DNA of 64,000 nt from contig JABZKD010000005.1 in NCBI GenBank assembly GCA_015257455.1, positions 6,150 to 70,149 of the forward strand. The letters are read 5' to 3'. The position numbers and the translations under genes are program-made. Every line of letters begins with the position of its first letter. Position 1 is the first letter of the stretch. The notes beneath the pieces were generated by a model that was not told the origin of the DNA, did not search any database, and saw only the letters and a list, made by a program, of their open reading frames with translations. This DNA is from Nanosynbacter sp. GTDB taxonomy: Bacteria > Patescibacteriota > Saccharimonadia > Saccharimonadales > Saccharimonadaceae. Below are positions 42,803 to 50,432 of this stretch, piece by piece.

Positions 42803-43315
42803 ATGCAGCGACTTTTTACGATTGATCTAAAAGATTATGATTTGAGTTTAGAAAAGTTTTATCGCCCGTCGGTACGCGGGATTATTTTAGATCAAAACGG
42901 GAAGGTGGCAATGATTTATAGTGAGAAATATCATTTTTATAAATTTCCGGGTGGTGGGATCGAAGGGGATGAGACCCATATTGAAACCTTGAAACGAGAA
43001 ATTAAAGAAGAGACCGGAATGATTTTGAAGCCCGAATCAGTGCGAGAATTTGGCGAAGTTTTGCTAACGCAAAAGATGCAAAAAGATGGTAAAGATGTGA
43101 TTTTAGTGCAATATAATTACTATTATTTATGCGAGACTGAGAATGAGATTGGTACGCAAAGCCTAGACGATGGCGAAAAAGAGTTGGGATTTGTCTTAAA
43201 ATTTGTGTCAATAGATGAGGCCATTCGGACGAATAATAATTTTCAAGGTGAACCGATTGGAAAGCATACGGTCGAGCGAGAAAATCGTATTTTGGAATTG
43301 GTGAAAAATTTATAA
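42803..43315 (+). CDS. Nudix hydrolase
   Basis: Nudix hydrolase of 170 residues. YKFPGGGIEGDETHIETLKR followed by EIKEETGM is a complete Nudix box (G-x5-E-x7-REI-x-EETGM). The rest has the usual Nudix strands (VRGIILDQNGKVAMIYSEKY, VQYNYYYLCE). TACAAT with TGC before it (42788-42796) lies six bases before the ATG and there is no convincing ribosome binding site, so leaderless translation is likely. The substrate is unknown. The 3' side runs into the hairpin array described below. Confidence 0.88.
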   Translation: MQRLFTIDLKDYDLSLEKFYRPSVRGIILDQNGKVAMIYSEKYHFYKFPGGGIEGDETHIETLKREIKEETGMILKPESVREFGEVLLTQKMQKDGKDVILVQYNYYYLCETENEIGTQSLDDGEKELGFVLKFVSIDEAIRTNNNFQGEPIGKHTVERENRILELVKNL

Positions 43316-43330
43316 CGCGATTTTAGATTT

Positions 43331-43537
43331 CGGCATAAAAAATCGGCTAAGGATGCCGAATGAAGTAGTTCGCAAGTTTGCCGTTCCCTCCATGTTAAAA
43401 ACATGGTACGTCTTCCTTGCTCGCATAGCTCGCAAGTTTGCCGTTCCATAAAGATCCACAGGAGCTTTATGGTATGTTTCCTTACTCACAAATGTTCGTA
43501 AGTTTGCCATTCCAATTAATCTCTACCAGAGATTAAT
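43331..43537 (-). repeat. Hairpin repeat array directly after tRNA-Ile2
   Basis: Three related units. Each has the conserved block CGCAAGTTTGCCGTTCC (plus strand; 43371, 43431 and, with changes, 43497) next to a hairpin whose stem sequence differs every time (43390-43406, 43447-43472, 43512-43540). On the minus strand the array starts at the tRNA CCA and ends in a terminator-like hairpin with six T (43336-43360). A second small stem changes from CTTGC/GCAAG to CTTAC/GTAAG between units. A 66-codon minus-strand frame also runs through (43310-43510) with an NLR motif three times, so a short protein is not excluded. Confidence 0.7.
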
Positions 43538-43613
43538 TGGTGGGGGCGGTTGGGCTCGAACCAACGACCAAGCGGTTATGAGCCGCCTGCTCTAACCCCT
43601 GAGCTACGCCCCC
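43538..43613 (-). tRNA. tRNA-Ile2 (anticodon CAT, lysidine type)
   Basis: A 76-base cloverleaf: acceptor GGGGGCG/CGCCCCC with G1-C72 paired (so not an initiator), D arm GCTC/GAGC, anticodon stem GGCGG/CCGCT with loop CTCATAA, T arm GTTGG/CCAAC, and encoded CCA. The anticodon arm and variable loop closely resemble Escherichia coli tRNA-Ile2, which reads AUA after TilS modification, rather than elongator Met. An extended -10 (TATGATAAAAT, 43625-43635, minus strand) lies upstream. Confidence 0.88.
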
Positions 43614-43694
43614 AAGGTAGTTTTATTTTATCATAAAATGCTATAATAGGGGAAAGGATTAGGGTGGCACCAGATATTCTTGAGAATTCTAATT

Positions 43695-44141
43695 ATGAAA
43701 ACAAATAACAAAATTCAATTACATCTGAAACTTAATCAGTTGCGTTACTGGGTAAAGCACTCTTTGTTTAGTAAAGAGCGAATTATGTTTTTGTTATTGC
43801 CGACGATGTTTGTGTTTTTGCTTTATTTTTCCGTGCAATCGATTACAAAAAATTGGAACCTGCAACAGACTTTGAACACGAAGTTGCAAGAAAAACAACT
43901 AATGGAACTCAAAGTTTCAAATATGAAACTGGAAAATCAATACTATGCTTCCGAAGAATATCAGGAACTGATGGCACGAAAGTTACAGGATAAAAAAGCT
44001 AGCGGTGAGACTATGGTAATGCTACCGATTAATAGCGATATCGCGAAGCAAAAACATGCCAACCAAAAGTTTAGTTCAAATAAATCAGAACAAGACAACT
44101 CGAATTTCCACCAGTGGATGAGGTTCTTGTTTAGGATTTAG
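43695..44141 (+). CDS. DivIC/FtsB-like septum protein
   Basis: Small bitopic membrane protein of 148 residues. A basic cytoplasmic start, one membrane helix (IMFLLLPTMFVFLLYFSVQ, about 35-53), then a coiled coil (NLQQTLNTKLQEKQLMELKV, KLENQYYASEEYQELMARKL) and a polar tail. This is the layout of DivIC/FtsB/FtsL division proteins, which form a complex at the septum. ATG 43695 is used. The frame extends five codons up to a TTG. TGCTATAAT (43639-43647) is the likely -10. The similarity is architectural. Confidence 0.65.
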   Translation: MKTNNKIQLHLKLNQLRYWVKHSLFSKERIMFLLLPTMFVFLLYFSVQSITKNWNLQQTLNTKLQEKQLMELKVSNMKLENQYYASEEYQELMARKLQDKKASGETMVMLPINSDIAKQKHANQKFSSNKSEQDNSNFHQWMRFLFRI

Positions 44142-44171
44142 CTTTTATTTTAAGTTTTAATTTATTTCGAT

Positions 44172-44203
44172 AAAAAATCCCCTAATTTGATTTAGGGGAT
44201 TTT
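44172..44203. terminator. Bidirectional terminator
   Basis: AAATCCCCTAA / TTAGGGGATTT stem with T-runs on both sides, between the convergent 43695 and 44219 genes. Confidence 0.85.
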
Positions 44204-44218
44204 GTAATCGGTTGAAGA

Positions 44219-44425
44219 TTATTTCTTCTTGGAAAGGGTCAAGAAACCGTTACGTGGGTTTTCATTGACAACGCGATCTTCTGGAAGATCAACTGGAGTA
44301 CCCTTAGGGTTGTTCTCAGTCTTGGTGAAGAAATAGATAGTTTGTGGCTTGCCACCGCGAAGGGTTACTTCTGACTTGTGTAGGTAGTAGATAATTCCCT
44401 TGCTGTTTTTATGACTATAGGCCAT
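44219..44425 (-). CDS. Small conserved protein (68 aa)
   Basis: Basic protein with the sequence pattern MAYSHKNSKGIIYYLHKSEV, LRGGKPQTIYFFTK, LPEDR and ENPRNGFLTLSKKK. I recall near-identical short proteins from other Saccharibacteria and some Actinobacteria, always of unknown function, but this is memory and not a search. A strong AAAGGAGG precedes the ATG, which suggests good expression. The strand-rich pattern could be a small nucleic-acid-binding fold. Confidence 0.75.
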   Translation of the reverse strand: MAYSHKNSKGIIYYLHKSEVTLRGGKPQTIYFFTKTENNPKGTPVDLPEDRVVNENPRNGFLTLSKKK

Positions 44426-44574
44426 TTGTCCTCCTTTAAATAAGTATAGTTTTATATTAGATTAGATAAAGATAAGTGTCAAGAGATTTTATGGGGGTGA
44501 AATAGGGGTGGGAAAACTTTTATGCTTTTAACAGGGGTGGTAATCTGGAAAGTTGGTAGGGAATTTTTGAGGAA

Positions 44575-45327
44575 TTATTTCAAAAATAGAAGAGCAAGAC
44601 GAAGGAAGGCAAAAATAATTAGACGAATCACGATGGTAATGATGATAACGACACAAAGTAGAACCGTAATTCCAGAGAGGCTTGGGGTCCAAATCGGCGA
44701 AACAAAATCGTAGCGATAAAGCGCGGTCGGTGGTAAATCGGCAGTAAGGCTGGTGGTTAGCTTGTCGGTGGCTGGATAACTATTAATCACGCCGGTCATA
44801 CAATTGAGATAGCCGGGACTATTCCAACCCCAACCGTTACGGATAGCCTGCGGTTTACAGGTTTCCATAGCTTTAGCGAAAATATTGCCGTTGGGATTAC
44901 CGTCGGGATTTTGACTGAGCTTAGACTCGGCTTCACGTAAGGCAACGGTGGCCTGGCGATTATATTGATGCTCCAGATAAATTGGACCAGTACCGAAGGT
45001 GAGCGTAGTGTGGCCATTTTTTTCAACAAAATTCACGATGGTGTGAGAAGAACTAAAATCTCGCAGGTTTTTCAGGGCGGTGCGGATGTTTTGATCAATT
45101 TCAGACTGTGGCAAATCGGTACCGTCGGCAGCCTTGCCCTCATCAGCTTTTTCGACTTGGGTTTTTAGGTCCATCATTTTCAAATGATCAAAGCGCAAAA
45201 AAGTGGCGGAAAGAAAAAGTAATGGCAATAAACTTAAAAATAATTGCCAGGTCTTGATCTGTTTCAAGAAGGTCAAAAAGCGTTTCCTCTTGTCTTCCTG
45301 ACGCTCCTGCTTCAAAACACCACCCAT
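44575..45327 (-). CDS. Membrane protein with one helix at each end
   Basis: Protein of 250 residues. An N-terminal helix (WQLFLSLLPLLFLSATFL, about 27-44), an external domain of about 150 residues (ALKNLRDFSSSHTIVNFVEK, CKPQAIRNGWGWNSPGYLNC), and a C-terminal double hydrophobic stretch (SLSGITVLLCVVIIITIVI, FAFLRLALLFL). ATG 45327 is chosen because the longer frame to 45381 would overlap murC. A TATAAT box lies about 10 bases upstream. It follows murC directly. The family is unknown. Confidence 0.65.
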   Translation of the reverse strand: MGGVLKQERQEDKRKRFLTFLKQIKTWQLFLSLLPLLFLSATFLRFDHLKMMDLKTQVEKADEGKAADGTDLPQSEIDQNIRTALKNLRDFSSSHTIVNFVEKNGHTTLTFGTGPIYLEHQYNRQATVALREAESKLSQNPDGNPNGNIFAKAMETCKPQAIRNGWGWNSPGYLNCMTGVINSYPATDKLTTSLTADLPPTALYRYDFVSPIWTPSLSGITVLLCVVIIITIVIRLIIFAFLRLALLFLK

Positions 45328-45343
45328 ACTGAGTTTAATTATA

Positions 45344-46630
45344 TCATAAGAAATTTTGGCGGAGCCATGGGTCGGCATCACCGGCGGACATCAAGATGAC
45401 TAGATAATTATCGGCAAGATCTTGGCGAAGCTTGGCGGCAAGAGAATTATCTAATTCAGCCGGAGCGCCAATTTCAGGATTATCTAGTGAACTAAGAAAA
45501 TCACTTGGCGCGAGAATTTTCAATTTAGGATCCTCGCGCGAAAGATAGGTTGGCAACCAATAAAGCTTTTCGATACCATGAAAGATATCCTGATATTCGT
45601 CAAAGAATTCGTGCTGGCGAATATTTTGATGTGGCTGATAAAGAATCACCACACCTTTTTTCTGAGTACGCTTGGCTTCCTCGAGAGCAACATTAATGGT
45701 AGCGCGAATTTCCTCAGGGTGATGTGCATAGTCGGAATAAAGGCCGTCAGCTAGGCGCTCAAAACGACGCCCAACACCCGGGAATTGATTAATCGCCTGA
45801 ATAATTTCAGCATAATTAACCTCGCGACCGAGCGACTCGAGAATTCGCTGCACCGCTTTAATGGCGAGGGTGGCGTCGAGACGGCGCGCTTCACCTGGCA
45901 ACATTAATTCCTTGGCTGACATTAAAACCACATCAGGATGTTTGTCAGCCAGAAGTTCGGCGTGGTGAAGATTGGCATGTGGACCAAAAATAAGGTGCTC
46001 GCTCTGAGATTCGAATTTCAAAAAGGCCTCTTGATATTCAGCTGCCGTGGCAAAAATATCTGAATGGTCATAGGAGACAAAAGTAATAAGCGAAAGCCAA
46101 GGATGAAAGGCGAGGAAGTTACGGTCATATTCATCGGCTTCATAGAGTAAGAATTGGTCATCCTGATCATATTTGGCAGAAGGGGCAAAATTAAGGGTCG
46201 AGCCGACCATGTAGGAGGCTTTCAAACCGAGTTTTTGGCTGAGCCAGATTAACATAGAAGTAGTAGTGGTTTTGCCGTGAGTACCAGCGACTGCCACCAT
46301 CTTAAGATGATGTTTCTCAACAAGGGTTTCAATCAATTCATCGCGCTTACTAATTTTGAGACCAAGAGCCTTGGCACGTTGATATTCGGGATGAGATTCG
46401 GTGATGGCTGAAGTATGGACATACCAATCAATCGGATTATTCTGATTAATTTCCGCCAGATAATCACCGGTTTGTGGACCGATAGCAAAGGTGAGATTTT
46501 TAGCTTTTAGTTCCTTAGTAATCGGGCCTTCGTGAAGGTCGGAGCCAAAAACCTGATGTCCGGCATCATGAGCAAAAAGGGCGAGTGGCCCCATGCCAGT
46601 ACCGGAAATACCAGAGATAAAGATGTTCAT
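45344..46630 (-). CDS. murC: UDP-N-acetylmuramate--L-alanine ligase (MurC)
   Basis: Mur ligase of 428 residues that adds L-alanine to UDP-MurNAc in peptidoglycan synthesis. The N-terminal Rossmann domain starts IFISGISGTGMGPLA, the ATP-binding AGTHGKTTT is at 115-123, the central YEADEYDRNF and FVSYDHSDIF are present, and the C-terminal domain starts with GVGRRFE and SDYAHHPEEIRATI. A four-base overlap with the upstream acetyltransferase gene (ATGA) couples them. Mpl, which recycles tripeptide, is the alternative, but overall length and motifs fit MurC. Confidence 0.88.
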   Translation of the reverse strand: MNIFISGISGTGMGPLALFAHDAGHQVFGSDLHEGPITKELKAKNLTFAIGPQTGDYLAEINQNNPIDWYVHTSAITESHPEYQRAKALGLKISKRDELIETLVEKHHLKMVAVAGTHGKTTTTSMLIWLSQKLGLKASYMVGSTLNFAPSAKYDQDDQFLLYEADEYDRNFLAFHPWLSLITFVSYDHSDIFATAAEYQEAFLKFESQSEHLIFGPHANLHHAELLADKHPDVVLMSAKELMLPGEARRLDATLAIKAVQRILESLGREVNYAEIIQAINQFPGVGRRFERLADGLYSDYAHHPEEIRATINVALEEAKRTQKKGVVILYQPHQNIRQHEFFDEYQDIFHGIEKLYWLPTYLSREDPKLKILAPSDFLSSLDNPEIGAPAELDNSLAAKLRQDLADNYLVILMSAGDADPWLRQNFL

Positions 46631-47067
46631 AATTTTTTCCTAAAGAAGTTAGTATCGTAAATTTCGGCGCCGTGAGCCTTGTAAAAATTCTGGGCTACTT
46701 CACGGCCATGACCGCAAGTAAATTCGAGATTCTTGCAGCCTTTTTCCCTGGCCCAATCTTCGTAGGCTTGGAAAATTAGATCACCCACACCCTTACCGCG
46801 AGCATTGCTATCCACGACAAAATCTTCGAGGTAAGCATTTTTATAAATTCCTGCACCAAAAGTCACGGAGACCGAAGCCATACCGAGAATTTGTCCGTCT
46901 TCCACGGCAAAAATGAGATCATGATAAGGTGACTGAGCGATTTCCGTGAACCAATCTGGGCTGATTTCACCCTTGTCCTTACCACTGCGGGAAAGCTGAA
47001 TCAGAAGCTCACGCACACGCGTGGCGATTTCTGGTTGATACTGTTTAAGACGTTCAATTTTAACCAT
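46627..47067 (-). CDS. GNAT family N-acetyltransferase
   Basis: Protein of 146 residues with the GNAT acetyl-CoA fold: YLEDFVVDSNARGKGVGDLI is the strand 4 plus pyrophosphate-binding loop (R-x-x-G-x-G), followed by AREKGCKNLEFTCG and a C-terminal FYKAHGAEIYD. The acceptor is unknown. It overlaps murC by four bases and follows glmM by 12 bases, so it is part of a glmM-GNAT-murC operon. An acetyl transfer in cell wall sugar metabolism is possible, but that is inference. Confidence 0.85.
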   Translation of the reverse strand: MVKIERLKQYQPEIATRVRELLIQLSRSGKDKGEISPDWFTEIAQSPYHDLIFAVEDGQILGMASVSVTFGAGIYKNAYLEDFVVDSNARGKGVGDLIFQAYEDWAREKGCKNLEFTCGHGREVAQNFYKAHGAEIYDTNFFRKKL

Positions 47068-47079
47068 AATTCCCTTTCT

Positions 47080-48675
47080 TTATTCAAATACGGTTTCAGT
47101 GAGGCGCTTAGCGATATCATCGGCAGTTTTTTGAATCGCCTCAGCGTCGTCACCCCAGATAGTAATACGCACTAAATCTTCGGTACCAGAGGCGCGAATA
47201 TTAATCGACCAGCCGGCTGGCAAATTTTCAGTTTCGGTAGCAATGAACTGCTGAGCGGTTTCCGAGAGATTACGGAAGGCCTGTTTGGTAAGATTATCGA
47301 CTGGCTGATTTTTGATGGTTTGTGGGAGTTTTTGGAAATTTCGACAAAGAGTAGCTAGGGTCGGCAAAGTGCGTTCAAGGTTTTCAGAAGTTTGACCAGC
47401 CTTTTCATCTTGAATAGTCTGATAATTCGTAAGTAAAGTATCTTCGTGATTGAATTTATCGCGTGCTTCGGAGAGAATTTTGGTAATCACGAGCGCAGTG
47501 AGTACACCGTCGCCCATTGGTTCACCGGGTAGAATAATATGCCCACTCTGTTCACCGCCCAGAAGAATACCGTCTTCACGCATCTTAGCGGAAACATTTT
47601 GATCCCCGACATCGGTCATGGCGATTTTAATACCAGTTTTTTCTGCCCAACGCAGCAAGCCTTTGTTAGCCATAATCGTGACGCAGACTTCTGGAACACC
47701 CAAGTAATTAGCTAGAATCACAATCATGTCATCACCATCAATAATCTGACCATTTCGATCAATCATTAAGCAACGATCGCCGTCACCATCAAAGGCCGCA
47801 CCAAAATCGAGTTGTTGTTCTTTAACTAATTGGATGAGCGGCTCAAGATGAGTACTACCACAGCCAGCGTTAATTTTTTCACCAAAACTAGAGTCTTCAT
47901 TAATAGTGATAACTTCGGCGCCAAGTTCTTCAAAAATTTGCTTAGCGGTAACAGAGGTGGCACCGCAGGCGAGATCTAAACCAATGCGCAGACCGGAAAA
48001 ATCAGGCTTTTGGCGTACTGATGTGGTAGCTGGACCAAATTGGGCGAGATAAGTGCGGAGATGGTCAAGATAGCGCGAAAGAGCGTCTTCATGAAGATCT
48101 TCACGAAATTCTGGACTATGCACATCAAAACCAGATTCATTTTCTAGAGCATTTTCGATCGCATTGACACCGGACTGCGAAAGTTTAATGCCGTATGGAT
48201 ATTTTTTCACTAAGTGAGAAAGATTTTCGCCAGAATCATTAGTACCAGTGCCGGAAAAAGCTACGCCGCCTGGCATAGTAGCCTCGAGACCACCGATCGT
48301 ATCACCACGCTCGAAGATTTTAATACCATTATCAGTGTAGGGATTATGAGAAGCGGTAATATCAATAGCTAGGTCGTAACCCATTTCATAAAAAGCGTAA
48401 TTAATCGCTGGGGTAGGCAAGACACCCACCGTACCGTGATCAATCCCGACAGTTTCCAGGGCTTCCTCAAAATAGCGAATCATCCACTCAGTAGATTCAC
48501 GCGTATCGCCACCAATTAAGACCCGAGCTGGACGTTCGAGGCCACTTTCATCCTCTTTCGCATTACCTAAATAGCGCACAATACCGAGAGTAACAGCCTG
48601 AATAAAACCGGGGGTAAAAGCTTCTGCCTTTTGTCTAATACCGTCAGTACCGAAATATTTGATTTTACCTTTCAT
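47080..48675 (-). CDS. glmM: Phosphoglucosamine mutase-like phosphohexomutase
   Basis: Alpha-D-phosphohexomutase of 531 residues. The start KIKYFGTDGIRQKAEAFTPG is GlmM-like. The phosphoserine loop is ITASHNPYTDNG (Ser109), the metal site is FDGDGDR (about 295-301), and the sugar loop is GGEQSGH. The C-terminal phosphate-binding RASGTEDLVRI is present. GlmM converts glucosamine-6-phosphate to glucosamine-1-phosphate. The protein is about 80 residues longer than the usual GlmM because of inserts, notably about 125-220 and near the end. glmS at 55064 supplies the substrate. A GGAG site precedes the ATG. Confidence 0.82.
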   Translation of the reverse strand: MKGKIKYFGTDGIRQKAEAFTPGFIQAVTLGIVRYLGNAKEDESGLERPARVLIGGDTRESTEWMIRYFEEALETVGIDHGTVGVLPTPAINYAFYEMGYDLAIDITASHNPYTDNGIKIFERGDTIGGLEATMPGGVAFSGTGTNDSGENLSHLVKKYPYGIKLSQSGVNAIENALENESGFDVHSPEFREDLHEDALSRYLDHLRTYLAQFGPATTSVRQKPDFSGLRIGLDLACGATSVTAKQIFEELGAEVITINEDSSFGEKINAGCGSTHLEPLIQLVKEQQLDFGAAFDGDGDRCLMIDRNGQIIDGDDMIVILANYLGVPEVCVTIMANKGLLRWAEKTGIKIAMTDVGDQNVSAKMREDGILLGGEQSGHIILPGEPMGDGVLTALVITKILSEARDKFNHEDTLLTNYQTIQDEKAGQTSENLERTLPTLATLCRNFQKLPQTIKNQPVDNLTKQAFRNLSETAQQFIATETENLPAGWSINIRASGTEDLVRITIWGDDAEAIQKTADDIAKRLTETVFE

Positions 48676-48732
48676 AACACTCCATTTTCAACTAATTTCT
48701 ATTATACATCTTGGAGGTAGGCGACGCAAAGA

Positions 48733-49515
48733 TTAGTGTTTAGCAAGCAATAACATATATTCGATAACTTTCAAGACATCTTCCTCGGTACTACCGCGAG
48801 AGAGATCAGAAATTGGCGCATTAAAGCCCTGAAGAATCGGTCCGGCAGCCGTAAAGCCACCGAATTGTTCCATGGCTTTATAGAGGATATTACCGGTATT
48901 AAGATCGGGGACAATTAAGGTGTTAGCGAAGCCAGCAACTGGAGAATCTGGGGCTTTTTTCTGGCCGATACGCGGATTAATCGCGGCATCGAGTTGTAAT
49001 TCGCCATCGACTAGGAGTTCAGGGTGAGAGGTTTTCAGTTTGGCGATGGTTTCTTGAATTAAATCAATGGTATCATCGCGACCACCGGAACCTTTAGTGG
49101 AAAAACTAAGAAAGGCAACCTTCGGAGTCGGGAAAATTTTGCTCGCGGTTTCAACGGTTTGCACGGCAATATCATAAAGTTGATCAGGGGTAGGATGTTT
49201 ACAGGCGGCCGCATCAGCTAGTACATAAGTTTCATTTTCACGTTCCAGGATGAAACTAGCGGAAAAAGTCGGTTTCAAGAGATTACGCGGATTTTTCACC
49301 CCGATGAGATTGCGGCAAGCTAAAATTACGTCACGTGAGGAGTAATCGATGCCCGCAATCAGAGAATCGGCCAGCTGATTTTTCACCGCAAGACAGGCAT
49401 GTTCGAGAGAATCGGCACCGACTAGCTCAAAATCGGGAAATTTTTCGCGAGCTTTTTCGATAGCAGATTTAATAACGGGATTTTCTAATTCGGGGAAGAC
49501 GATGCGTGTTTTCAT
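48733..49515 (-). CDS. pta: Phosphate acetyltransferase, short form
   Basis: Protein of 260 residues of the PTA/PTB family, which interconverts acetyl-CoA and acetyl phosphate. Characteristic C-terminal blocks are FLSFSTKGSGG, DGELQLDAAINP, AGFANTLIVPDLNTGNILYK and GPILQGFNAPISDLSRGST. The usual enzyme has about 325 residues; here the N-terminal domain is about 60 residues shorter. No acetate kinase gene is visible in the window. TATAAT (49522-49527, minus strand) lies six bases before the ATG, so the mRNA is probably leaderless. Confidence 0.85.
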   Translation of the reverse strand: MKTRIVFPELENPVIKSAIEKAREKFPDFELVGADSLEHACLAVKNQLADSLIAGIDYSSRDVILACRNLIGVKNPRNLLKPTFSASFILERENETYVLADAAACKHPTPDQLYDIAVQTVETASKIFPTPKVAFLSFSTKGSGGRDDTIDLIQETIAKLKTSHPELLVDGELQLDAAINPRIGQKKAPDSPVAGFANTLIVPDLNTGNILYKAMEQFGGFTAAGPILQGFNAPISDLSRGSTEEDVLKVIEYMLLLAKH

Positions 49516-49542
49516 GTTCTAATTATAACGAAGAAATGAAAA

Positions 49543-49566
49543 AGAGGCTAAAACTTAGCCTCTTTT
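49543..49566 (-). terminator. Terminator of the 49606 gene
   Basis: AAAGAGGCTAA / TTAGCCTCTTT stem with a three-base loop and a T-run on the minus strand. Confidence 0.8.
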
Positions 49567-49605
49567 AGAAGTTACATGATACTTAATTTTGTCATTTTGA
49601 AATTT

Positions 49606-50313
49606 TTAGCCGACATTGCAGCTAGGTTCGCGGCGGTAGGACACATCATAGTCATCCTCATTTTTAATGGCGGTGATATGACCGTGATTTACTCCGTCTG
49701 GATGCCATTGACCGCCATAATAGAGGTCAATTCTACCCTGTCTAGAAACTAGCTTAAATTCGCTACCGGTAGGCACTCCAAACAAATGAAGTAACTTATC
49801 GAGATAAGACTTAATCCTAATATCTTCCGAGGAAGTTAGGCTTTCAATGAAGCTTTTCTTCTTCTGATAGATGGCGTCTTTCTCGCTATATTCCTCCTTT
49901 CGTTGGGAAAAGATTTTTTCCCAAGTAATTTTTTCTTGCTTAGTCTCCTCAAACTCATCCCTAATCCTGCAGAGCTGGGGGTGTAGCTTGGGGTTGTAAT
50001 AAGCATTCTTCTCGCTGATCAGCTGATTTTTTTTCTTGATAAGATCAAGATGTTCCTTTTTTAGATCCTGATTAGCTGGGTCCTGTTTTTGAGATTCGAA
50101 ATTCTGTTGGATCTGAGTGATAATTTGCCCGGTTTCATCGTAAAGCTTTGCAACTTCATCTCCGCCAAAATCGCTCATCATTTTCCTTAGTTTTTCGATC
50201 TCGGTGTTAGCTTCCTTACACTTCTTCTCGGCTTCGTCCATCAATCTTTTCGCAGATTTGACTTCCTGAAGCAGAGCATCAAGCTCGATTTTCTCTTCCG
50301 CTAGAGATTTCAT
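49606..50313 (-). CDS. Coiled-coil protein of unknown function
   Basis: Cytoplasmic protein of 235 residues. Residues 1-170 are almost entirely charged helix (ALLQEVKSAKRLMDEAEKKC, KKEHLDLIKKKNQLISEKNA) and should form a long coiled coil. The last 60 residues are a small domain (FKLVSRQGRIDLYYGGQWHP). ATG 50313 has GGGGAGGTGGAG before it and replaces a longer frame starting at 50352. It is a single gene with its own terminator. The family is not recognised. Confidence 0.65.
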   Translation of the reverse strand: MKSLAEEKIELDALLQEVKSAKRLMDEAEKKCKEANTEIEKLRKMMSDFGGDEVAKLYDETGQIITQIQQNFESQKQDPANQDLKKEHLDLIKKKNQLISEKNAYYNPKLHPQLCRIRDEFEETKQEKITWEKIFSQRKEEYSEKDAIYQKKKSFIESLTSSEDIRIKSYLDKLLHLFGVPTGSEFKLVSRQGRIDLYYGGQWHPDGVNHGHITAIKNEDDYDVSYRREPSCNVG

Positions 50314-50432
50314 GACTCCACCTCCCCTTTTTTGCGAGTCAATAAGTAACAAATAAGCATATAAAACTCCTTGTCAAAGAACTAGCCGTAGCCAATTTGT
50401 CACTAGAGTAACACAGGTATTATATCATATTT

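Noticed and set aside
43331..43540. CRISPR array at the 60-66 base repeats
   Set aside because: Only three units, unequal spacing, self-complementary intervals instead of spacers, and no cas genes.
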